From Mesorhizobium sp. ORS 3324 (GTDB lineage: Bacteria; Pseudomonadota; Alphaproteobacteria; Rhizobiales; Rhizobiaceae), in contig LM655170.1 of NCBI GenBank assembly GCA_000824825.2, forward strand, positions 187,425 to 251,424: 64,000 bases of DNA, given 5' to 3'. The notes beneath the pieces are model-generated. The model was not told the origin of the DNA. It did not search any database and saw only the letters and a list, made by a program, of their open reading frames with translations. Position 1 is the first letter of the stretch. Each line of letters begins with the position of its first letter. This document shows positions 43,751 through 52,001 of this stretch, one piece after another. The translations under genes and the position numbers were made by a program.

Positions 43751-44566
43751 CTATTCCCTGAATAACGTCATCCCGTGCTGCACCGACTGGCCGCCGTCGA
43801 TCGGCAGGATGGCGCCGGTAACATAGCTTCCGGCACGGCTGCACAAATAGAGCGTTGCGCCTGCAATGTCATCCGCTACGCCGATGCGGCCGAGCGGAAC
43901 GTGGCTGCCGACATGCTTCGCCTGCTCCTCGGTGGCGGTCGCAAACGCCGTCATCCGGCTCTGGAAGGGGCCGGGCGCAAAGGCGTTGACGGTGATGCGG
44001 CGGGCGGCGAACTCGATCGCCAGCGTGCGCGTCAAATGATGCACCGCGGCCTTGGAGGCGGTGTAGGAATAGGCGTCGTCGGCAACCGGTTGGGTACCCA
44101 TCACCGAGCCCAGATTGATGACGCGAGCAGGATCCTCGTCGCTTGCGGCGGCGTCGAGCAGCGGCAAAAGCTCGCGCGTCAGATGGAAGACGGCGGTGAC
44201 GTTGACGCCGAAAACCTTGGCCCAGGCGTGATAGGGAAACTCCTCCAGCGGAGCGCCCCAGGAAATGCCGGCATTGTTGACCAATATGTTGAGCCGCTCC
44301 GCGCGCACCTTCACCTCGGCGACCAAAGCGGCGATGCCGGCTTCGCTGGACACGTCACCGGCAAAGCCTTCGGCCCGGCCGGAGCCGCCCTGCGCGTTGA
44401 GCTCGTCGGCGACGCGGATGCAGTCCTCGCCCTTGCGCGAGGCGATCATGACCGTGGCACCGGCCCGAACCAGCGCGGTCGCGACCATGCGGCCGATGCC
44501 GGTCGCGGCACCGGTGACCAGCGCGGTCTTGCCGGCGACCGAGAACAGCTTGTCCAGATAGCTCAT
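43751..44566 (-). CDS. SDR family oxidoreductase of the acyl-CoA module
   Basis: Classical SDR of 271 residues: TGAATGIGRMVATAL (cofactor), NNAGISWG, Ser in INLGSVMGTQ, and YSYTASKAAVHHL with the catalytic Tyr/Lys. SRKG after the second strand suggests NADP(H). GGGAGGA nine bases upstream supports the ATG at 44566. It leads the minus-strand set SDR-MaoC-kinase and is divergent from the acyl-CoA dehydrogenase. A 3- or 4-oxoacyl-CoA reductase or dehydrogenase role fits the context. Confidence 0.88.
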   Translation of the reverse strand: MSYLDKLFSVAGKTALVTGAATGIGRMVATALVRAGATVMIASRKGEDCIRVADELNAQGGSGRAEGFAGDVSSEAGIAALVAEVKVRAERLNILVNNAGISWGAPLEEFPYHAWAKVFGVNVTAVFHLTRELLPLLDAAASDEDPARVINLGSVMGTQPVADDAYSYTASKAAVHHLTRTLAIEFAARRITVNAFAPGPFQSRMTAFATATEEQAKHVGSHVPLGRIGVADDIAGATLYLCSRAGSYVTGAILPIDGGQSVQHGMTLFRE

Positions 44567-44679
44567 CCTGATCCTCCCACGTCCTCGTCCCAACCGCAGC
44601 CGAAGGACTCGCGTTGACAAGGCTAGCCGAAGTACGGTCATCCTTGCCACGGGTAAAGACGTCGAAAGGGCCGGAACCG

Positions 44680-45921
44680 ATGGCGGACATGAATCTCGGC
44701 ATGACCGAGCGGCTGAAGCCGATCCATCAGCGCGTGGCGGCTATGGTGCGCGACGAGATTGCGCCGCTCGGCGAGGAGTTTCTGGCCGAGGTCGGCAAGG
44801 GCGGTGACCGCTGGGCCTATACGGCCAGGCAGACCGAAATCCTGGAAGGCTTGAAGAAGACGGCGCGGGAGTGCGGCCTGTGGAATTTCTGGCTCACCGA
44901 TTCCAAGCGCGGCTACGGCCTGTCGACGGTCGAATACGCCTATCTGGCTGAAGAGATGGGCAAGGCGCATCTCGGCGCCGAGACCTTCAACTGCTCGGCG
45001 CCCGACACCGGCAACATGGAAGTGCTGGAGCGCTATGGCTCGGAAAAGCACAAGAAAGAATGGCTGGAGCCGCTGCTCGACGGCAAGATCCGCTCCGCCT
45101 ATCTGATGACCGAGCCGGACGTCGCCTCTTCAGACGCCACCAACATCTCGATGCGCTGCGAGCGGCGCGGCGACGACTATGTCTTGAACGGCGAGAAATG
45201 GTGGGCCTCGGGCGCCGGCGACCCGCGCTGCGCCGTCTACATCGTCATGGCCAGGACCGGCGCGGACGAGGAGCCGCGGCATCGCCGGCATTCGATGATC
45301 CTGGTGCCTGCCGACAGCAAGGGCGTGACCAAGCTGCGGCCCATGCAGGTCTATGGCGACGACGACGCGCCGCACGGTCATATGCATCTGAGGTTCGACA
45401 ATGTGCGGGTGCCGGCGGACAACCTCATTCTCGGCGAGGGCAGGGGCTTCGAGATCGCGCAGGGGCGGCTGGGGCCGGGCCGCATCCATCACTGCATGCG
45501 GGCGGTCGGCCAGGCCGAGATGGCGCTGGAGATGCTGTGCCAACGCTCGGTGCGGCGCGAGGCCTTCGGCCAGTCGCTGGCAAGGCTCGGCGCCAATTTC
45601 GACATCATCGCCGAGTGCCGCATGGAGATCGAGATGGCGAGGCTGCTCTGCCTCAAGGCGGCGTGGATGATCGACCAGGGCGATGCGCGCGCCGCCGCGC
45701 CCTGGATCAGCCAGATCAAGGTGGTCGCGCCGCGCGTCGCGCTCAAGGTCACCGACGAGGCGGTGCAGATGTTCGGCGCGCAAGGCATCAGCCAGGACAC
45801 GCCGCTCGCCCGCTCGTGGACGCATCTCAGGACCCTGCGGCTTGCCGACGGGCCAGACGCCGTGCACCGGCGGCAGGTGGCGCGCACCGAGCTCAGGAAA
45901 TACACCCAGGAAAAGGTCTGA
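44680..45921 (+). CDS. Acyl-CoA dehydrogenase, ACAD10/11-like
   Basis: FAD-dependent dehydrogenase of 413 residues. The middle domain has AYLMTEPDVASSDATNIS and GEKWWASGAGDPRCAV for flavin binding. RLGPGRIHHCMRAVGQAEMA and ALKVTDEAVQMFGAQGISQD match the ACAD10/11 branch, which is larger and more divergent than the short-chain enzymes. In that branch a partner kinase phosphorylates a 4-hydroxyacyl-CoA and the dehydrogenase helps to eliminate phosphate. The kinase gene lies in the divergent operon. The stop is 5 bp before the next gene. Confidence 0.9.
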   Translation: MADMNLGMTERLKPIHQRVAAMVRDEIAPLGEEFLAEVGKGGDRWAYTARQTEILEGLKKTARECGLWNFWLTDSKRGYGLSTVEYAYLAEEMGKAHLGAETFNCSAPDTGNMEVLERYGSEKHKKEWLEPLLDGKIRSAYLMTEPDVASSDATNISMRCERRGDDYVLNGEKWWASGAGDPRCAVYIVMARTGADEEPRHRRHSMILVPADSKGVTKLRPMQVYGDDDAPHGHMHLRFDNVRVPADNLILGEGRGFEIAQGRLGPGRIHHCMRAVGQAEMALEMLCQRSVRREAFGQSLARLGANFDIIAECRMEIEMARLLCLKAAWMIDQGDARAAAPWISQIKVVAPRVALKVTDEAVQMFGAQGISQDTPLARSWTHLRTLRLADGPDAVHRRQVARTELRKYTQEKV

Positions 45922-45926
45922 CCGCC

Positions 45927-46964
45927 ATGGCGCTTGCGTCGGAAATGAAGGCCCTGCTGCTCGTCGGCGACGGCTACACCAAAACACCGTCGGCCGGGGC
46001 GCTGGAAGCGATGGAGCCTTATCTTCGGGCAGGCAGCATCGCTGTGCCGACGCCTGGCCCGACGCAGGCGCTGATCAAGGTCAGCCTCGCCTCGATCAAT
46101 CCGTCCGACATCGCCTTCATCAAGGGCCAATACGGGCAGCCGCGCGTAAAGGGCCAGCCGGCCGGGTTCGAGGGCGTCGGCATCGTCGTGGCGACCGGCG
46201 ACGATCCCTATGCAAGGAGCCTCGAAGGAAAACGCGTCGCGTTCGCCACCGGCGTCTCGAACTGGGGTTCTTGGGCCGAGTACGCGGTGGCGGAGGCTGC
46301 GTCCTGCATTCCGCTGCTCGATACGGTGCGCGACGAGGACGGCGCTGCGATGATCGTCAATCCGCTGACCGCGCTCGCCATGTTCGACATCGTTAGACAG
46401 GAGGGCGAGAAGGCCTTCATCATGACCGCAGGCGCCAGCCAGCTCTGCAAGCTGATCATCGGGCTCGCAAAAGAGGAAGGCTTCCGGCCGATCGTCACCG
46501 TGCGCCGCGACGAGCAGATCCCGCTGCTGAAAGGGCTAGGTGCTGCGCATGTGCTCAACGAGAAGGCGGCGGATTTCGAGGCCGCGCTGCGCGAGGCGAT
46601 CAAGGCCGAGCAGCCGCGCATCTTCCTCGACGCCGTGACCGGGCCGCAGGCGTCGGCCATCTTCTATGTCATGCCGAAGCGCTCGCGCTGGATCGTCTAC
46701 GGCCGGCTCGACGCCGAGCCGACGGTGGTCCGCGAGCCCGGCCAACTGATCTTCCAGCACAAGCGCATCGAAGGTTTTTGGCTGGCCGAATGGATGCGGC
46801 AGTTCCGCGACCGGCTTGGCCCGGCGGTGCTGGAGGCGCAGAAGCGCTTTTCCGACGGGCGCTGGTCGACGGACGTGACAGCGGTGGTGCCGCTGGATCA
46901 GGCGATGGCCAAGCTGCCGGCCGAGTTGGCCAAGCTGAACGGCAAGGTGTTCATCAAGCCGTAG
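45927..46964 (+). CDS. MDR-family (quinone reductase-like) oxidoreductase
   Basis: A 345-residue medium-chain dehydrogenase/reductase. The GroES-like domain contains LASINPSDIAFIKGQYGQP and PAGFEGVGIVVATG; the cofactor region is AFIMTAGASQLCKLIIGLA in place of the classic GxGxxG. The catalytic zinc ligands of alcohol dehydrogenases are absent (no GHE motif), so it belongs with the zinc-free enoyl or quinone reductases. It begins 5 bp after the acyl-CoA dehydrogenase stop and is likely cotranscribed. It may reduce an enoyl or quinone intermediate. Confidence 0.82.
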   Translation: MALASEMKALLLVGDGYTKTPSAGALEAMEPYLRAGSIAVPTPGPTQALIKVSLASINPSDIAFIKGQYGQPRVKGQPAGFEGVGIVVATGDDPYARSLEGKRVAFATGVSNWGSWAEYAVAEAASCIPLLDTVRDEDGAAMIVNPLTALAMFDIVRQEGEKAFIMTAGASQLCKLIIGLAKEEGFRPIVTVRRDEQIPLLKGLGAAHVLNEKAADFEAALREAIKAEQPRIFLDAVTGPQASAIFYVMPKRSRWIVYGRLDAEPTVVREPGQLIFQHKRIEGFWLAEWMRQFRDRLGPAVLEAQKRFSDGRWSTDVTAVVPLDQAMAKLPAELAKLNGKVFIKP

Positions 46965-46987
46965 GCGCTGTTCAGATCACCGACCGC

Positions 46988-47818
46988 TCAGCGCAGGCTT
47001 TCGAGATCGCGGATGCGCTTGGCGCCAGCGGCTTCCAACTGCCTTGTGACCGCACCGATCAGCGTCTCGGCCACAACGAAGAGCGCGGCCGAAGAATCCC
47101 AGGCCGAAGGCACGGCAGTGCGCCCGGCGATCACATGGCGGGCGAAGCGGGCGATCGGCGACAGCCACTGGTCGGTGAACAGCACGATCTGCACACCGCG
47201 CTGATGCGCCTTCTCGGCAAAGCGCACTAGGCTCTCCTGGTAGCGGCGGATATCGAAGATCACCACCACGTCGCGCTTGCCCATGTCGATCAGCCGGTCG
47301 CGCCAGATGCTCTCCTGGCCGGCGAGGTGATAGACATCCGGCTGGATGATGGCGAGGTGGGCGGCCATGTAACGCGCCAGCGGGTCGGTGAAGCGGCCGC
47401 CGATCAGGAAGGTCTTGCCGCGCCGCCCGGCAAGCGTCGCGGCGATGTCGGCCAGCTGCTTGTCAGACAGATGCCGGAAGGTCTCGCGCATATTGTCGAG
47501 CGTTGCCTCCAGCATCGGCGAAACAGCGCTGCTGCTGCCAGGCGACGCAGGGTTGAGCGTGCGCGAGGCCGGGGACTGCAGCTGCGCCGCCAGCTCATCC
47601 TGCAGCGCCGACTGGAATTCCGGATAGTTCTGGAAGCCCAATCGCGCGACGAAACGCAGGATCGTCGGCGAGGAAACGCCGGCCGCGGCCGAGAACTCGG
47701 CGACCGTCTTCAGCCCGGTCAGCGGATAGTTGGCAATCAGCGTCTGTGCGGCGCGGCGTTCGCCCGCCGGCATGGCGCCGATGCGGTCCGAGATCAGTTC
47801 GGAAATGCTGGAGATCAT
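46988..47818 (-). CDS. MurR/RpiR-family transcriptional regulator
   Basis: A 276-residue regulator. The N-terminal helix-turn-helix (about 1-75) includes TVAEFSAAAGVSSPTILRFV and RLGFQNYPEFQ; a SIS domain follows (about 120-265) with KTFLIGGRFTDPLARYMAAH and DVVVIFDIRRYQESLVRFAE. SIS domains bind phosphosugars or related ligands, but several rhizobial RpiR proteins control amine or amino acid genes. It is divergent from the amidohydrolase-permease-ligase operon, with 146 bp between, so it is the likely regulator. GGGGTGGGG precedes the ATG at 47818. Confidence 0.9.
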   Translation of the reverse strand: MISSISELISDRIGAMPAGERRAAQTLIANYPLTGLKTVAEFSAAAGVSSPTILRFVARLGFQNYPEFQSALQDELAAQLQSPASRTLNPASPGSSSAVSPMLEATLDNMRETFRHLSDKQLADIAATLAGRRGKTFLIGGRFTDPLARYMAAHLAIIQPDVYHLAGQESIWRDRLIDMGKRDVVVIFDIRRYQESLVRFAEKAHQRGVQIVLFTDQWLSPIARFARHVIAGRTAVPSAWDSSAALFVVAETLIGAVTRQLEAAGAKRIRDLESLR

Positions 47819-47964
47819 CGTTTTCCCCACCCCTTTGGCCCGTTGGCGCCGTTTTCGGAATTCCGCGTTTGACAAAGCCGCTCAAAGTGTATGAAATCAT
47901 CCACAGGGACGCAATGAGGCAAAATACGTAACATACGATACAGCGCTCCCCAGGGGACGGCAGT

Positions 47965-48783
47965 ATGGAGAAAGCACGGCCCGCCAGCCTTGCACCGTCG
48001 GAGACCGTAAGGGTGACCAACCCCGGCGGCTCGAGCCCCTTCGTCTTCACTTGCGACCACGCCTCGAACTTCCTGCCGGCCGAATTTGGAACGCTCGGCC
48101 TTCCCGTCGAGGATATTTCCCGCCACATCGCCTGGGATCCGGGCGCGCTTCCGGTCGCCGGCCGGATGGCCGAGGCGCTCGACGCCACGCTTGTCGAGAC
48201 CCGCGTGTCGCGCCTCGTCATCGACTGCAACCGGCCGCTCGACGCGCCGGATCTCGTGCCGCCGGTCAGCGAAACGACGGCCATCCCGGGCAATGCCGAC
48301 CTTTCGGAGAATCAGCGCACGGCGCGAGTAGACCTGGCGTGGCGCCCGTTCCATGACACGATCGCTGGCATCGTCGAGCGCCGGCTGGCGCGCGGCCAGG
48401 AGACGCGGCTGGTGTCGGTGCACTCTTTCACGCCGGTCTACAAGGGGAGGAGCCGGCCCTGGCATATCGGCATCATCCATGACGACGACCGCAGGCTGGC
48501 AGCACCGCTGATATCGGCGCTGCAGCGTCTTGCCGGCGTTACCGTCGGGATCAACGAACCGTATTCGCCTGCCGACCGCGTTTATTTTACGCTGGAACGG
48601 CATGCGCGCTCGCGCGGCCTTGCCTGCGCGATGATCGAAATCCGCAACGACGAAATCTCCGGCGAGACCGGGCAGCGGAGATGGGCGGATCTGCTCACAG
48701 GCATATTTTCGAATCTGGAGCCCGAGGAGGCCAGGGGCTCCCGACAACGCGCAATGGGAAAGTCAGTACAGTCGGCCAGCTAA
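47965..48783 (+). CDS. N-formylglutamate amidohydrolase family enzyme
   Basis: A 272-residue metal-dependent amidohydrolase. Family motifs are FVFTCDHASNFLPAEF (His zinc ligand region), RLVIDCNRPLDAP, VSVHSFTPVYKG and MIEIRNDEISGETGQRRWA. Members hydrolyse N-formylglutamate (HutG type), but no histidine-utilisation gene is nearby. The next genes are an amine permease and a glutamine-synthetase-like ligase, so cleavage of a gamma-glutamyl or N-acyl amide is an alternative. It is the first gene of the operon and the permease starts 22 bp later. Confidence 0.88.
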   Translation: MEKARPASLAPSETVRVTNPGGSSPFVFTCDHASNFLPAEFGTLGLPVEDISRHIAWDPGALPVAGRMAEALDATLVETRVSRLVIDCNRPLDAPDLVPPVSETTAIPGNADLSENQRTARVDLAWRPFHDTIAGIVERRLARGQETRLVSVHSFTPVYKGRSRPWHIGIIHDDDRRLAAPLISALQRLAGVTVGINEPYSPADRVYFTLERHARSRGLACAMIEIRNDEISGETGQRRWADLLTGIFSNLEPEEARGSRQRAMGKSVQSAS

Positions 48784-48805
48784 GAACCAACAGGGGACTT
48801 CCAAC

Positions 48806-50362
48806 ATGACAGCAAACGACTATACCGAAGTCGACAAGGCGGAGGACATAAAGGTCCTCCACAGCATGGGCTATGCCCAGGAACTGGAGCGGCGCCTCAG
48901 TCGCTTCTCGAACTTCGCGGTTTCCTTCTCCATCATCTGCATCCTGTCCGGCGGCATCAACTCGCTGGCGCAGGCGACGTCGGGCGCCGGCGGCATCGGC
49001 GTCGGCATCGGCTGGCTGGTCGGCTGCTTCATTTCGCTGACCTTCGCCGTCGCCATGTCGCAGATCAGCTCGGCCTATCCGACGGCCGGAGGCCTATATC
49101 ACTGGGGCTCGATCCTCGGCAATCGCGGCACCGGCTGGGTCACGGCCTGGCTCAACCTGCTCGGCCTGATCACCGTGCTCGGCGCCATCAATGTCGGCAC
49201 CTGGACGTTCTTCCTCGGCGCTTTCGGGCCGGCGTTGGGCATCGAGGGCACGCTGACCAACCAGATGATCTTCCTGGTCATCGTCACCGGCGCCCAGGCG
49301 CTGATCAACCACCTCGGCATCAAGCTGACGGCGAAGCTGACGGACTTTTCGGGCTACCTCATCTTCTTCGGCTCGATCCTGATCGCCATCGTCTGCCTGA
49401 TCTCCGCCGAGCACTGGGACTTCAGCCGTCTCTTCACCTTCCACAACTACTCCGGCGATGCCGGCGGCGGCGTCTGGCCGTCGGTGTCGAATGCCTGGGT
49501 CTTCGCGCTCGGCCTGCTGCTGCCGATCTACACGATCACCGGCTACGACGCTTCCGCTCATACCTCGGAGGAGACCATCAAGGCGGCTTCTTCCGTGCCG
49601 CGCGCGATGGTGATGTCGGTCATCTGGTCGGCGCTGTTCGGCTACCTGTTCCTGGCCGCCTTCGTGCTGATGATCCCGAATATGGACGACGCCGCCAAGC
49701 AGGGCTGGAACGTGTTCTTCTGGGCCTTCGACCAGCGCGTCAGCTCCGGCGTCAAGGAGTTCGTCTACCTCGTCGTGTTCGTATCGCAGTTGCTCTGCGG
49801 CCTCGCCACCGTCACGTCGGCCTCGCGCATGATCTTCGCCTTCTCGCGTGACGGCGGCCTGCCCGGCTCGTCGGCGCTCGCCAAGGTCAGTCCGGCCCAC
49901 CGCACGCCGGTGGCGGCGATCTGGACGGCCTCGATCCTGTCGGTGCTGTTCGTGTGGGGCTCGTCGGTTGTCTCGGTCGCCGGCACCTCGGCCTACACGA
50001 TCGTGGTGTCCTGCACCGTCATCTTCCTGTTCCTCTCCTTCACCGTGCCGATCGTGCTCGGCATGCTGGCCTGGGGAACGCCGAAGTGGGACAAGATGGG
50101 GCCGTGGAACATGGGGCGCGGCATCTTCATGCTGTTCGCCTTCCTGTCGATCGTGTCGATGGTCCTGATCTTCGTCATCGGCATCCAGCCGCCGAACGAT
50201 TGGGCGCTCTACATCACCCTCGGCTTCTTCATCCTGACGGCGATCGTCTGGTTCGCCTTCGAGCGCAACCGCTTCCAGGGTCCGCCGCTCGGCGACATCA
50301 TCGCGGCGCGCCAGGCGGCGATCAAGGCGGCAGAGCAGGCGGTCGGCGAAACCGGCCACTGA
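48806..50362 (+). CDS. APC-superfamily amino acid/amine permease
   Basis: A 518-residue cation-coupled transporter with about 12 transmembrane helices. The start region MGYAQELERRLSRFSNFAVS and SGAGGIGVGIGWLVGC are typical of the GABA/choline-type amino acid transporter group; TITGYDASAHTSEETIKAA is the conserved loop and helix 6 motif. It should import an amino acid, GABA, choline-like compound or amine. GGGGACTTCC upstream supports the start. The ligase gene follows 82 bp later. Confidence 0.9.
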   Translation: MTANDYTEVDKAEDIKVLHSMGYAQELERRLSRFSNFAVSFSIICILSGGINSLAQATSGAGGIGVGIGWLVGCFISLTFAVAMSQISSAYPTAGGLYHWGSILGNRGTGWVTAWLNLLGLITVLGAINVGTWTFFLGAFGPALGIEGTLTNQMIFLVIVTGAQALINHLGIKLTAKLTDFSGYLIFFGSILIAIVCLISAEHWDFSRLFTFHNYSGDAGGGVWPSVSNAWVFALGLLLPIYTITGYDASAHTSEETIKAASSVPRAMVMSVIWSALFGYLFLAAFVLMIPNMDDAAKQGWNVFFWAFDQRVSSGVKEFVYLVVFVSQLLCGLATVTSASRMIFAFSRDGGLPGSSALAKVSPAHRTPVAAIWTASILSVLFVWGSSVVSVAGTSAYTIVVSCTVIFLFLSFTVPIVLGMLAWGTPKWDKMGPWNMGRGIFMLFAFLSIVSMVLIFVIGIQPPNDWALYITLGFFILTAIVWFAFERNRFQGPPLGDIIAARQAAIKAAEQAVGETGH

Positions 50363-50444
50363 TAGCGACCATAATGGCCATGGCCGGCATCGCGCCGGCC
50401 ATGGCTGCTCTCTTTCAATCGACCAGTATTGGAGTGCCAAAGGA

Positions 50445-51815
50445 ATGGCCGGGAATTTCTCGTTCGATCAGTTGAAGCAAGCGGTCTCGAGCGGCGAGAT
50501 CGACACGGTGCTGGCCTGCATCGTGGACATGCAGGGCCGGCTCGCTGGAAAGCGCTTCCTCGCCCAGTACTTCGTCGATTCCGCGCATGGCGAGACGCAT
50601 GGCTGCAACTATCTGCTGGCCGCCGACATCGATATGGAACCGGTGCCGGGCTACAAGGTGGCGAGCTGGTCGAAGGGCTATGGCGACTTCGTCATGAAAC
50701 CCGACCTTTCGACGCTCAGGCGCGTTCCCTGGCTGCAAAAGACGGCGCTGGTCATCTGCGACGTGCTCGATCATCACACGCATGAGGACCTCTCGCACTC
50801 GCCGCGCGCCATCCTGAAGAGACAGGTCCAGCGGCTCAAGGAGCGCGGCTATATCGGCTATTTCGCCTCGGAACTCGAATTCTACCTGTTCAGCGAGACC
50901 TACGATTCTGCCCGCAAGAAGCACTGGCAGGGCCTCGACACCGCTTCGCCCTATATCGGCGACTACCAGATCGGCATCACCACCAAGGAAGAAGGCGTCA
51001 TGCGCCGGCTTCGCAACGAGATGGAAGCGGCCGGCATCCCGATCGAGAATTCCAAGGGCGAATGGGGCCCCGGCCAGGAAGAGATCAATGTGCGCTATGC
51101 CGAGGCGCTCGAAATGGCCGACCGCCACGTCATCCTGAAGAACGGCGCCAAGGAGATCGCCGATTCCGAAGGCAAGGCCATCTCCTTCATGGCCAAGTAC
51201 AATTATGGCCTGGCCGGCAATTCCAGCCACATCCACAATTCGCTGTGGAGCGCCGACGGCAAAACGCCGCTGTTCTTCGACAAAAATGCGGAGTGGACGC
51301 TGTCGACGCTCGGCCAGCAATGGGCGGCCGGCCAGCTCAAATATGCCAAGGAGTTCACCTGGTTTCTGGCGCCTTACATCAACTCCTACAAGCGCTTCCA
51401 GGCCGGCACTTTCGCGCCGACCAAGATCATGTGGAGCGAGGACAACCGCACCGCCGGCTTCCGGCTCTGCGGCGAAGACACCAAGGGCATCCGCATGGAG
51501 TGCCGCATCGGCGGCGCCGACCTCAACCCCTATCTCGCCTTCGCGGCGCTGATTGCATCTGGCCTTGCCGGCATCGACGAGAAGCTGGAGCTGCAGAAGC
51601 CGTTCGTGGGCGATGCCTACCAGGCCTCGCAACTGCCGGAAATCCCGAAGACGCTGCGCGACGCCACCGAGACGCTGGCCAACTCCGTGATGCTGAAGCA
51701 GGCCTTCGGCGAGGATGTGGTCGAGCACTATGTGCACACCGCCCGCTGGGAGCAGTTCGAATACGACCGCCGCATCACGGATTGGGAACTGCACAGGGGT
51801 TTTGAACGGTACTAG
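50445..51815 (+). CDS. Glutamine synthetase-family ligase (gamma-glutamylamine synthetase-like)
   Basis: A 456-residue GlnA-like enzyme. The catalytic domain shows YFASELEFYLFSE (metal glutamates), GEWGPGQEEINVRYA, NSSHIHNSLWS with the metal His, KRFQAGTFAPTKIMWS and RMECRIGGADLNPYLAFAA. The adenylylation site region typical of housekeeping GlnA is not seen. Such paralogues (PuuA, GlnA3/GlnA4) attach glutamate to putrescine, ethanolamine or other amines. Neighbouring aldehyde and alcohol dehydrogenases suggest an amine or amino-alcohol substrate. It resembles GlnT of rhizobia less by context. Confidence 0.9.
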   Translation: MAGNFSFDQLKQAVSSGEIDTVLACIVDMQGRLAGKRFLAQYFVDSAHGETHGCNYLLAADIDMEPVPGYKVASWSKGYGDFVMKPDLSTLRRVPWLQKTALVICDVLDHHTHEDLSHSPRAILKRQVQRLKERGYIGYFASELEFYLFSETYDSARKKHWQGLDTASPYIGDYQIGITTKEEGVMRRLRNEMEAAGIPIENSKGEWGPGQEEINVRYAEALEMADRHVILKNGAKEIADSEGKAISFMAKYNYGLAGNSSHIHNSLWSADGKTPLFFDKNAEWTLSTLGQQWAAGQLKYAKEFTWFLAPYINSYKRFQAGTFAPTKIMWSEDNRTAGFRLCGEDTKGIRMECRIGGADLNPYLAFAALIASGLAGIDEKLELQKPFVGDAYQASQLPEIPKTLRDATETLANSVMLKQAFGEDVVEHYVHTARWEQFEYDRRITDWELHRGFERY

Positions 51816-51832
51816 AAGGCCGGGCAAGCACC

Positions 51833-51960
51833 GGCGCTGCCCCTCGCCCTTACCCTCTCCCCGTGAAGAACGGGAAAGGGGGCGTCGGCGCCGGAACCTC
51901 TCCCTTCTCCCCGTCACTTTACGGGGAGAAGGTGCCGGCAGGCGGATGAGGGGCAGCGCC
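51833..51960. repeat. 128-bp intergenic repeat with terminal inverted arms
   Basis: GGCGCTGCCCCTC at the left end is the exact reverse complement of GAGGGGCAGCGCC at the right end. Inside, TCTCCCCGT and ACGGGGAGA form a second hairpin (51906-51929). This type, with CTCCCCGT/ACGGGGAG and GGATGAGGGGCAGCGC, is a common dispersed element in rhizobial genomes as I recall. It lies inside the operon, between the ligase and aldehyde dehydrogenase genes. Confidence 0.75.
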
Positions 51961-52001
51961 ACGCCACGTAATTTTTGATTGTTGTAAACTGCGAGGAAGA
52001 A

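Noticed and set aside
47924..47941. ATACGTAAC/ATACGATAC near-repeat upstream of the amidohydrolase gene as an RpiR operator
   Set aside because: Only one imperfect pair is present, and it does not match a known RpiR site; too weak to list as a feature.
47965..48783. N-formylglutamate amidohydrolase considered as hutG of histidine degradation
   Set aside because: No hutU, hutH, hutI or hutF homologue is near; the context is amine glutamylation.
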